Origin: Cepaea nemoralis
Lineage: Eukaryota > Mollusca > Gastropoda > Stylommatophora > Helicidae
DNA: 64,000 nt
Reading direction: 5' to 3'
Assembly (NCBI GenBank): GCA_014155875.1
Contig: JACEFZ010002109.1
Span: 1 to 64,000, forward strand
A program made the translations under genes and the position numbers. Each line of letters begins with the position of its first letter. Within the stretch, counting starts at the first letter, position 1. Below the pieces are notes generated by a model. It was given only the letters and a program-made list of their open reading frames with translations, was not told the DNA's origin and did no database searches. Shown here piece after piece: positions 10,724 to 19,710 of this stretch.

Positions 10724-11339
10724 TGTGTGTCAAAGACTTAGGTAGTTATGAATGAAGACCACCCTGAAAGAGTGGTCTACCTAGAATAGAATAGAGGTAA
10801 CCTAGTGCCCCTATATGAGGGCAGGGTAGGTGTAGGGGAATAAGTAGAAAGGGGACTATTAAATAGTTCTCTCATGGGACACGGAGGTGTCAACCAGAGA
10901 GTTAGCACTCTGGTCACGGCATGATCACGCCAACGTGACAAGACACGTAATAAGAAACTAGAACTCATGTGAGGCCACTACTCTAGCGTGCTGACTGTTG
11001 TTGCACGCAAAAGCCGTAGTGCGCCCGAAGTCCTTCCGCTGTGTACTGTGTAAACAGGACGCGGAGATTATTCAGACGGGACACAGACTTCATCGTTATA
11101 GCATCGCTTAGAGTCGATGCTTAGTTCGTTAGCCTAGTAGATAGATTAGTGATAGGGTTAGGAACCGACTAGTGATAGGGGAATTCTGTGCATTTATCCT
11201 TGTGTGATTTGTTAGCGACTGTTTGTTGTACATTGATGTGATGCAAAGAGCCAGTGGCAATAAAATGTTTATTCCTCTCGTACGACTAACAAGTCTTTTT
11301 GTGTGGTGCGAGAGAAGTTATCCCGGGATGCCTGTGACA
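10724..11339 (+). mobile_element. Candidate 3' LTR, right arm
   Basis: About 616 bases start TGTGTGTC after the polypurine tract and end ...CCTGTGACA, giving the TG...CA ends of an LTR. An AATAAA poly(A) signal lies at 11259-11264, about 75 bases before the end, with T/G-rich sequence after it. Only the first 370 bases are mirrored in the left arm. The ends are inferred without a 5' LTR to compare. Confidence 0.55.
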
Positions 11340-11354
11340 TCGGTTGTTGACAGG

Positions 11355-11829
11355 CTTTAATATCTAATTATTAGTCAATGAACCATCTTCTTTCATTGCT
11401 TATGTCCACTCCTAACACCGTTACAGCCTTCTCTGGCTGTCACATTCCAATCACCCATCATTATGCCTTTGTCTGATTATGTTTTTGCATCTGAAATGTC
11501 TTCAGTTTGCTATACATCATTGCATTACTGGATGTTAATATGTTATAATGGTATGGGAGATTGCCCTTTTTTTATCTTATAATTCTCGGCACGTATTACC
11601 AAGTGTTAGACAATGTATCATTTTTTAAATATTTTAAGTCATTGTCTATTTTTCATTGCTTGTGTCCACTCACATTGCCTTCACAGCCTTCTCAAGCTGT
11701 CACATTCCAGTCATCTGTGTCTGATTATGATTTTGCATCTAAAATGTCCTCAAATTTGCCATACATCTCTGCATCACTGTATGTTAATATTTGCATATAT
11801 GCTTACATTACTGCTTTTACTGATTCTTC
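11355..11829. repeat. ~260-bp tandem repeat, block A (2 diverged units)
   Basis: Two units are recognisable by ttcattgctt(a/g)tgtccactc at 11392 and 11652. Both include phrases such as cacagccttctc and tctgattatg. Block B at 17095-17610 carries the same pair of units, so the LINE between them interrupts one array or sits between two copies of a duplication. No coding potential is seen. Confidence 0.75.
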
Positions 11830-11834
11830 TTCTT

Positions 11835-11945
11835 CGTTCATCCGTTTTTTTTTCCGGATGTGATTGCGTTGTGCCTGTTTACAGCAGAGCTGCGTTCTTG
11901 CGCCGTTAGGCCGACACATCCGACTTCTGCGGGCATATGTTGACC
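11835..11945 (-). repeat. Dispersed tail repeat, copy 1
   Basis: The plus strand reads gattgcgttgtgcctg, then tttacagcagagc, then cgacacatccgacttctgc. Related copies lie at 19470-19590, 30720-30825 and (opposite strand) 38255-38370. On the minus strand each of the first three is followed by a GAA-rich tail, so it may be the 3' end of a LINE or a SINE. Confidence 0.7.
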
Positions 11946-12264
11946 GGGTTAACCTTCCCGGGGGTTTCTTAGGACGTTTGACTCTCACTGTTGTGGTGTT
12001 ATCCCCCATCCCAGCTGGTCCATATAGAACAGCCAAAGATCCTGGTCAGCCCTCAAGGGAAGGCAGGGGCAGACCATGGGCATTCCCCGCCATCCAAGGA
12101 GGCTTCCATACTTGCAGAGCCGATACATAGCGCTCTGGTACTGGGCTCACCCAAGGAATCGTCACGTCCTGCACATGGCTGCTTAGCCTCACTTCCGTAT
12201 ATTGGGCCTTCCGTTCACCATAGGCTGTTCTTGCGGAAACCAGAAGTATGCAGTCTGCAGATGA

Positions 12265-12655
12265 CATCCACACAGTGAGCTTTCGATTCGGACTTTCCAC
12301 GTAATGGATTTGCTATCCAAGCAATATTCCATTTTGTGCCACTAGGACACTTTTCCACCTTTTTATGAAGCCCATACAGTGGGCTTTTGATTCGGACTTT
12401 CCACGTAATGGATTTGCTATCCAAGCAATATTCCATTTCATGCCACTAGGACACTTTTCCACCTTTTATGAAGCCCACACAATGGGCTTTTGATTCGGAC
12501 TTTCCACGTAATGGATTTGCTATCCAAGCAATATTCCATTTCGTGCCACTAAGACACTTTTTCACCTTTTATGAAGCCCACACAGCGAGCTTTCGATTTG
12601 GACTTTCCACATAATGGATTTGCTATCCAAGCAATATTCCATTTCATGCCTCTGG
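12265..12655 (-). repeat. ~103-bp tandem repeat in LINE 3' region (about 4 units)
   Basis: Units begin at about 12273, 12378, 12481 and 12583 (spacing 105, 103 and 102). Each has the phrases gatt(c/t)ggactttccac and gctatccaagcaatattcc. The array lies just downstream of the LINE's stop codon on the minus strand. Confidence 0.9.
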
Positions 12656-12669
12656 GTCTTCATGCACCT

Positions 12670-12885
12670 TTAATTGTCAACCTGTATGTAGTTAAAGTAA
12701 GCTGTGGTCAACTTTAGCTTGTTGATATCTCCATAGAGCTTGTCCTCAAATGAAGCAGGTGTGGGACAAAATATCTTTCTCTGTTCTGCATACGTTGGGC
12801 AATCCTGCAGCAAATGTTTTGCTGTCATTTTTCCAGTTCTACAATTACATTCATCGGTATCTCCTATCTTTAGTTTATTGAACAA
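12670..12885 (-). pseudogene. LINE ORF2 C-terminal CCHC-like domain
   Basis: The frame contains C-x-C, then H and C in the order DECNCRTGKMTAKHLLQDC. This is the cysteine-histidine motif that ends the polyprotein of I, R1 and Jockey-type LINEs. A frame break near 12910 separates it from the RNase H part. The homologous motif recurs at 36130-36180 on the plus strand. Confidence 0.75.
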
Positions 12886-13040
12886 GTGGTATTTCAGCCT
12901 GTTATGTCCTGTGCAGGAGTCTGAAGATTGCTACTTGTTCTCTTCGGTCGAGTTTGTAATATGCATCATCCTTCTGATGGCCTGGATGCTCTGATTCCCA
13001 TTTGGTTCTATAAGTGCTTTTTATCAACCTCTTTGCCTCA

Positions 13041-13370
13041 TTATAGGTTATGTCTATCTATGTCAGGCTGTGGTAGTCGTCCGCCCTCTTTTGCCAGTCT
13101 GTCAGCCTCTTCGTTTCCAGGTATACTGCAGTGTGATGGGATCCACTGTATTACAACTTTTTTGGATTTCTGGCATAGACCATGGAGTGCTGCTCTTAGG
13201 TCAGTTAGTTCTGTGCTGTTATTGCTCTTCAGTATTGAGACAGCTGACTTTGCATCTGTGAAGATAGCTATTTGCTTCTCTTTATTTTCCTCCATCAAGA
13301 GCATTTCTGCTGCAGTTTTCAGAGCCTCTACCTCCGCTTTGAAGTTACTTGAAAATTTTCCAGTTGCCAT
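13041..13370 (-). pseudogene. LINE RNase H domain (second half)
   Basis: This part carries the catalytic glutamate region (KAEVEALKTA), the aspartate in FTDAKSAV and the C-terminal H...GNEEADRLAKEG signature of RNase HI. It is joined by a one-base shift (about 13350) to the first half (AYTDGSAKN) at the end of the upstream frame. The domain removes the RNA template during target-primed reverse transcription. Its presence places the LINE in the I group. Confidence 0.85.
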
Positions 13371-14559
13371 TGAACTGTGTTTTTTTCACTCCATTTTTTA
13401 AATTTAGGAGAATTCCTCCTCCTCCATTCTCTATTGAATTTTTGGCTGATCCATCTGTATATGCATGGGTCCAATTCCTGCTTGTGTAATGTTCTTTTAT
13501 GTAGTTTAGGGTTATTTCTCTTCTTTCGGTTTCATGCTGAGTGTTCTTTTTCTCAATACCAGGAATGTTTTCTATCATCTCAGGCAGTTGCTGCTGTCTC
13601 CAAGCTGGGAACTTGTGTGCATTGTGTATGGGCTTGACTGTTGATATGTTAAGTGTAGGATCTGCCCTAATCCTTCGTTTTGCAGTTTCTACAAAGTTGC
13701 TACGCTTCAGTCTTCCCTTTCCAAAACCATTAAATCTGTTGTACATAGGGTGGTCTGTCAATCTTCTAAATTTTTCTGCTTGTTGCTGGGCTCTGCTATC
13801 TCTTCTATCCTGCATTGGTTGTAGACAAGTGATCTTTTCTAGTTCATTAATAGGCGTTGTCTTCAGGCTTCCAGTTATGATTCGCATTCCTTGGTTTTGG
13901 ACTCTACTTATTTTGTTAAAGTTTGACTTAGCTGCAGTTGCCCAAGCTGCAATGCCATATTCCAGTACTGGCCTCACCCGTCCAGTATATAACTTCTTGA
14001 GAACTTTCTCATCTGCTCCCCACGTTGTACCAGCAAGCTTTTTCATGATTGCCATTCTCTGCCTTGCTCTTGTTCGTTTTTTCTCAACCTGTGTCTTCCA
14101 TGTCAGGCGACGATCAAAGGTGACTCCTAGATAGTTTGGATTTTCTTCATGGCGCAATATTTTTCCATTCAATACCAGCTTAGGTTGCTGAGCTTTATTT
14201 GAGAGGGAGAACACTGTGCATGTTGTTTTCTCCTCACTTATATTCACTAGCCATGATTTTGACCAGTCCTCTAGCGCTAATAAGGCTTGCTGTATTCTGC
14301 TGTTAGCTGTACTAATATATTCTTCAGATGTCCATATGGCTAGGTCATCTGCAAAGGAGGATGTGTGTACTCTGGCTGGAAAATTTTCCGTGATGTCATT
14401 TATATATGCTAGGAATAATGTTGGTGAAAGGACTCCTCCTTGAGGGACACCTTGCTCCAGCAGCATCATTTTGCTTGTTTGTCCTTGTACTTTTGTCCTG
14501 GCAGTTCTATTCTCAAGGTAGTGGCTGATCCATTTATACATTTTTCCACAAACATGCAT
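13345..14559 (-). pseudogene. LINE reverse transcriptase, main part, plus start of RNase H
   Basis: An open frame of 404 codons. The RT catalytic box is FADDLAIW (about 14345), preceded by QGVPQGGVLSPTLF and followed by the thumb region with NYLGVTFDRRLTW. The frame is continuous with 15279-14623 apart from one TGA codon at about 14623-14625 inside a conserved IDLEKAFDKV stretch. The last residues (AYTDGSAKN) begin RNase H before the frameshift at about 13350. Confidence 0.9.
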
Positions 14560-14622
14560 GTTTTGCAGTTTTACTTTCAGTCCTTCCTTCCATACTTTAT
14601 CAAATGCTTTTTCTAAATCTAT

Positions 14623-15279
14623 TCAGACTGCTAGTGTGTGCTTTTTCTCTTGGAAGGCATCCTCTATTTCCTGAGCTATATAGGTTATTTGATCTTCAGT
14701 GGATCTGTACTTTCTGAATCCTGCTTGGTGTGGTGTTAAGAGTTTGTTTTCTTCCAGATGCCATGTTAGCCTGCCATTGATAATGCGTTCCATTAATTTT
14801 CCTACACAGCTAAGTAGACTGATAGGTCGATAGCCATTTGGTTCTTCCAGGTCTTTTCCTTTCTTTGGGACTGGTATTAGTATAGCTTCCTTCCATGCCT
14901 GTGGGACTATTCCTCTCTTCCAGCTGTTATTTAGGACTGCTAGTAGTTTCTTCTTTGCCTTGGTGCCTAGTCCTATTAGCATTTCATTTGTGATTCCATC
15001 CTTTCCTGGTGATTTCTTCTGTTTTAGGGTATTCATTGCCTGTTCCATTTCTTCCATTGTTAGATTTGCCATCATATATTCTGCTGCTGTCTCTGTATTT
15101 CTATGATGTATCTGTTTGTCTTTGATTTCTTTCTTCTGTTCGGTTGTAATACCAATGTGGTTTGCATTTGCATAGTGTTCCATTAGTGCATTTGCAGCCT
15201 TTTTTCCTGTAAGCAAGGCATTTCCTTGTTTAATTGTTATTTGTTTGTTTCTAGTTCCTTCATTGTTCATGGCTTTCAC
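14623..15279 (-). pseudogene. LINE reverse transcriptase, N-terminal part
   Basis: The frame holds the RT fingers: KKSPGKDGITNEML, AWKEAILIPVPKKGK, YRPISLLSCVGKLMERI and HQAGFRKYRSTEDQ. These are standard motifs 0-3 of non-LTR RT. It is in frame with both neighbours, being cut only by a TAG at about 15361 and a TGA at about 14623. One nonsense mutation or error at each place accounts for the interruption. Confidence 0.9.
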
Positions 15280-15360
15280 TAGTTTCCATAGTTTGTTTCC
15301 ATCCCTGTCAAAATTCAGGTTTTCTGTTTTTTTCCCTCCAACAATCTCTTGTTGTTTGAT

Positions 15361-16530
15361 CTACTGTTCTTTTATATTTTGCTGAGATGGCTTTGAGAGA
15401 GATATTCGCTTCAATTGTTTGTTCTCTCTCTCTGCTGTCTTCCTGGCATCTTCAACTTTGTCCTCCAAACTTTGTAGTTCTTCAGTCCAGTATGGTTTGT
15501 AATTTTTCCTCGCTCCTCTTGGAATGGACTCAGTGGCTGCCTGTATTATCGCTCTGTTTAGACTTTCCACCATTTGCTTTATGTTGCCATATCGTGTATT
15601 TATGTTTTCACAATATTTGTCTGTTAGTATGGCAAATCTGTCCCAATCTGCTCGTTTGTAATTCCAGCGGGGCAAGGGCTTTTGCTCCTGTGGAACATAC
15701 TCCATATTCATTACAAGCTTGATTGGTCTGTGGTCACTACCTGCTAATTGGTCCAGCACATGGCGATCGATTTTGTGGAGGATGTCTCCTGTGCAGAAAG
15801 CTAAGTCTGGAGTAGAAGTGGTAAGCCATCTTCTGGAGTAGAAGCTCGGTGTGTCATCCGCTTTGTTGAGTAGATGGAGATTTGAGTCTATTTCCCAGTC
15901 CTCCAATTCATCTCCTCTTTTGTCAGTATCTGGGTATCCCCATCTTTCTGAACGGCTATTAAAGTCTCCGACAATAATGCAGTTTGTGTCAGTTATTTTC
16001 ATGTTTGAGAGTGTAAGGTCCTTATCTGCTGGGCTATACAGATTGTAGATTCTTATTTTCACGTCCTTTATCATGATATCAACACCTATAATTTCCGTTT
16101 GGTTGTCAGAGATCACAGATACTTCGCTGCAAGGTATTGTATTTCGTGTAAGTATTAGAACTCCTCCTTTGTGTCCTTCGCGGTCGAAACGTGTGGCCTG
16201 ATATCCTCTGACTGAGAATTTGTGATTGGCGTTGAGGTGTGTCTCTTGAATGCATGCCACATCTATTCTATCTTCATGAAGACGCTGTGTTAGGGAGTCT
16301 TTCTTCTTGTAAACTCCTTCGGCATTCCACTGTAGTATGTTGAGTGTCCGGGGTATTTGGTCAATAGCTCTTAACCTACTCCTCTGTGCCTTGACTCCAC
16401 AGCACAGGGGAAGGTGACCACCAGTAGTCATGGGTGGACCCCCTCGAGGCAGGGGGCCCGGCACTATCGCCGCCTGATGGGACTTCACGGGATTAGCACC
16501 ATAACGATTAATTTTGATTTGTGACATCAT
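15361..16530 (-). pseudogene. LINE apurinic-type endonuclease domain
   Basis: The frame begins with a short proline-rich lead and then an AP-endonuclease fold: LNILQWNAEGV, CIQETHL (metal-binding glutamate), IYNLYSP, VGDFNSRSERWG, TSTPDLAF and GSDHRPI (catalytic histidine). This enzyme nicks the target DNA to prime reverse transcription. Key residues are all visible, so the domain itself looks intact. It ends in a TAG that lies in frame with the RT. Confidence 0.92.
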
Positions 16531-16541
16531 GAATTAAGTTA

Positions 16542-16777
16542 CGTTGCACTGCTTTGTCAAGCCTGTGGCTCAGTACATCCGATTTCGACAAGCATTTATT
16601 TGGGATGCTTTCCCTAGCCTTTGACTGTCCCCACTCTACCTACAAGGCAGCAGGTTTTACGTTGCACTGCTTTGTCAAGTCTGTGGCTCAGTACTTCCGA
16701 TTTTGACAAGCATGTATTCGGGGTGATTTCCCTAGCCTTTGACTGTCCCCAGTCTACCTACAAGGCAGCAGGTTTGT
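16542..16777 (-). repeat. 118-bp tandem duplication in LINE 5' region
   Basis: Two units start at 16542 and 16660 (cgttgcactgctttgtcaag in both) and differ at a few positions. They lie just upstream, on the minus strand, of the endonuclease frame. Repeated 5' units often act as promoter monomers in LINEs; that role is inferred here. Confidence 0.85.
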
Positions 16778-17094
16778 GTGTCTCTTCGTCTGGTCCCTCT
16801 CCCTTGACCTGTCCGACATGGGTGGCCCTACCAGTAGCTGTGCTACCGTCGGCATAGCTCTTGGGGTCATTGGGACGCACAAGCTTGTTTATGATCAGCT
16901 CTAAATAAATTGCATTCCTTTTGCAAATGACACGAGTTATTATTTCGTGTGGTGCAAAAGTAGGGGAGTCCTGAAAGACCTGTCGCAAGCAAGTTGCTGA
17001 CAGTCGTGAAATTTTATAACTGTATATATTACTGTTAAGAAATCTGTTGGCACAAATTTGCTATTATGTAATTTGAAATTGTGCGTTGTCTGAG

Positions 17095-17610
17095 AGGCTT
17101 GTCCTTTTGTATCTTATAAAATTGGGCTTAATATCTAATTATTAGTACAATGAACCATCTTCTTTCATTGCTTATGTCCACTCCTAAGCCGTTACAGCCT
17201 TCTCTGGCTGTCACATTCCAATCACCCATCATTATGCCTTTGTCTGATTATGTTTTTGCATCTGAAATGTCCTTCAAGTTTGCTATACATCTCTGCATTG
17301 CTGATGTGTTAATATGTTATAATGGTATGGGAGATTGCCTATTTTGTATCTTATAATTTTGGGCACGTAATACCAAGTATTAGACACTGTATCATTTTCT
17401 TGTTTTATAAGTCACTTGTCTTTTTTTCATTGCTTGTGTCCACTCACATCGCCTTCACAGCCTTCTCAAATTCTCACATTCCATTCATCTTTGTCTGATT
17501 ATGTTTTTGCATCTAAAGTGTCCTCAAATTTGCCTATACATCTCTGCATCACTGGTGTGTTAATATTTGCATATATGCTTACATTACTGTTTTTACTGAT
17601 TCTAGACCTG
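17095..17610. repeat. ~260-bp tandem repeat, block B
   Basis: Units homologous to block A begin with ttcattgctt at 17163 and 17426. A partial unit end (cttgtccttttgtatctta) already appears at 17100, so the array resumes there after the LINE. The last unit ends at actgattct (about 17607), the same point at which the LINE tail begins in block A. Confidence 0.75.
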
Positions 17611-17658
17611 CTTTCATAATTCGCTTACTAGATGTATTACGAGGCACATTTTTTTTAA

Positions 17659-19440
17659 TCCTTTGCTGACCAACTTCGACGCTCAACGAATTTTTGGCTA
17701 TATGCCTTGGTGACCAACTTCGACGGTCGACGAATTAGCGACATGCGGATTTCAAACAAACGGCCTTACCGATAGCCACCGAATCAGGCGTCACCCAGTT
17801 GTTTCCCTTATTCCAAAATGGCTGCGCCCATGGTTAAAAGTGTTTGCAGCCGTAACTAGCGTGTTTTTTTTTAAAATTTCATTAATTTGATTCCCAAGTG
17901 AATATTCAGCATTTTCACCATGCCTGAGGATGAACACCAGGCTCGTAATATAGAGGATTCTGACTCTGCCAGCAAAATTGAAGCTGAAAACGATGTTTCC
18001 TAGATAAGTAGAGATACAGAGGATTATTAGTGTAAATGAAAGTAGCGTTAACGATGTTGTAGTTGATGATGGGGGTCATGAAGGTACCTCTGAATAAAGT
18101 AGTGGGCGTGGCACAAGAGACCAGAAAATTTCTACAGCTGAAAATTCTGTTTGGAAATGGAGAAAGGCTCTTCAAAACGAAATTATTGAGCTTGACAATC
18201 TTCTTCCATACAAAGAACAACAGGGTGTCCACATCAGACATAACTGGGTTTATGCCCATTGATTTTTTCAAGATTTGTTTCACTGACACTGCTATAGATC
18301 TGATCATGTGTGAAGTCAACATGTATGGTGAAAATCACCTCTCTCAGTACACAGGAAAAAGAGTTAACTTTATATCTACTGTTCACTCCAATGAAGTTAT
18401 GGACAAGACAGGAAAAGGGGAATTCTTGGGGGCAGAATAATAAACAAGCTGGTGCTTGCAAAATAATACAACAAATGTGTGGGTGGTGTCGACCACTTCG
18501 GTCAACTGAGTGTAAGACCCACATAGATCCTATAAATGGTACCTGCCATTATATAATTTTTTTTAGTTGACACTGCTCTGGTCATGGGCATGTAAGCTAC
18601 AACACTGCCAACTCTACAAATAAGATCACTGTATAGAGGTTTAGGCAGGATGTCAGTCTTGTTATTATTGGACCTGCTGTTCTTCGGCGCAATGCAACAA
18701 CTTCAAGACAAGTCACTACATCACGACTTACTGAGCGCCATTTTATTCAAAAGTATGAAAGACCAAGGTACAAACCAGACTGTAAAGTTTGTAAGGATGC
18801 AGGTAAAAGAAGCCAGACTTGCATGTACTGCCCAGATTGCAATACACCTCTATGCCTGACACCATGTTTCAAGTTATACCACACGGTTGAGGATTATCAA
18901 CGTTCCAGACAAAGACTCTTGCAGAGGTCTACAGCTACAACTTCAACCCTAATTATTAAAGGAGACAGCTCAAACCCCTGCTTGACATCATATTGCCTAC
19001 ATACAGGAAACACTACACATCGGGACGGGAGTTATCAATAGACGAATCCATGGTGGGGTTCAAAGGCAGGATATATTTCAAGCAATACCTGCCAGCAAAG
19101 TCGACAAAGTAGGGATTCAAATTATTTGTACTTACTGATGCCAAAACCCAGTACTGCCTGAAACTAGAGATTTACACTGGAAAGGCAAATAATTAAGGTT
19201 GTGTTGGGACAACTTCCAAAGTTGTGAAACATCTTCTTGATGGATATGGCTCCAAAGGACATATTCTCTATTGTGACAGCTTTTATTCAAGCCCAGCTTG
19301 TTTTTGACACCATGTTATAAGTTATACCACACGGTTGAGGATTATCAACGTTCCAGACAAAGACTCTTGCATAGGTCTACAGCTACAACTTCAACCCCAG
19401 TTAATGAAGGAAGTAGCTCAGACTTCAACTAGAGGTACGA
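17659..19440 (+). pseudogene. Scrambled piggyBac-type transposase pseudogene
   Basis: A TTAA (17655-17658) is followed by TCCTTTGCTGACCAACTTCG, with a second copy of most of this about 48 bases on, as in piggyBac subterminal repeats. After many stops, a piggyBac N-terminal domain appears at 18240-18440 (PIDFFKICFTDTAIDL). The cysteine-rich C-terminal domain (CKVCKDAGKRSQTCMYC, then C...CF..YH) lies at 18735-18900, before the catalytic DDD region (IDESMVGFKGR, TDAKTQY, CDSFYSS) at 19035-19305. Part of the C-terminal segment (18860-18970) is repeated at 19312-19430. The normal order is catalytic then cysteine-rich, so the copy has been rearranged as well as mutated. Confidence 0.8.
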
Positions 19441-19710
19441 ATTTACAAATACTTCTTCTTCTGCGTTCATCATTTTTCTATTTTGGACGTGATTGCGTTG
19501 TGCCTGTTTACAGCAGAGCTGTGTTCTTGCGCCGTTATGCAGACACATCCGACTTCTGCAGGCATTTGTTGACCGAGTTAACCTTATATACCCAAATACC
19601 CAATATATATAAAAATATAACCAAATACTAATTACTAATATCACAGACACAACACACCAAACAAAAACCACAACACAGTGTAGAAATGAAAATTTTTATT
19701 TTCATTTTCC
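19431..19710. repeat. Dispersed tail repeat, copy 2, and AT-rich joint
   Basis: CTT repeats (19453-19467) are followed by the same segment as at 11835-11945 (gattgcgttgtgcctg...acatccgacttctgc), ending near 19590. The remaining ~120 bases are A-rich and hold nothing recognisable before the satellite. Confidence 0.65.

Larger units (their letters stand above)
42..11090. repeat. 11-kb inverted repeat (palindrome) of two head-to-head retroelement copies
   Basis: The reverse complement of the left arm matches the right arm nearly base for base. Near the centre, paired coordinates add to about 11111; towards the ends the register drifts by some 20 bases through small indels. The arms are about 5.5 kb and the unpaired spacer is only 10 bases (5551-5560). 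Gag-pol regions of the arms are almost identical, while the non-coding outer thirds show more differences, many of them at homopolymers. Arm-private changes include a 1-base deletion near 4668 (left), a 1-base insertion near 7521 (right) and a ~10-base duplication near 2190 (left). The order outward from the centre is gag, protease, RT, RNase H, long non-coding tract, LTR, so both 5' halves were lost and both 3' ends point outward. Confidence 0.93.
11830..17094 (-). mobile_element. Nearly full-length I-clade (Nimbus-like) LINE with RNase H
   Basis: On the minus strand the order is 5' repeats (16777-16542), endonuclease, RT, RNase H, a C-terminal CCHC-like motif, 3' tandem repeats (12655-12265) and a terminal segment (12265-11830) ending in a GAA-rich tail (cttcttcttc on the plus strand at 11830). 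That set of domains is characteristic of I-group non-LTR retrotransposons, of which Nimbus in snails is an example. The coding region has two in-frame stops and about three single-base shifts, so the copy is recent but not functional as read. It sits between two blocks of the ~260-bp tandem repeat. Confidence 0.85.

Noticed and set aside
11803..12300. Several overlapping 70-100-codon frames on both strands
   Set aside because: They lie in the LINE 3' region and tail repeat, with no motif; the sequence is GC-richer, which lengthens chance frames.
16758..16988. 76-codon minus-strand frame upstream of the LINE endonuclease as LINE ORF1
   Set aside because: It lacks the CCHC knuckles expected of an I-clade ORF1 and overlaps the 118-bp repeat; ORF1 may be lost or elsewhere.
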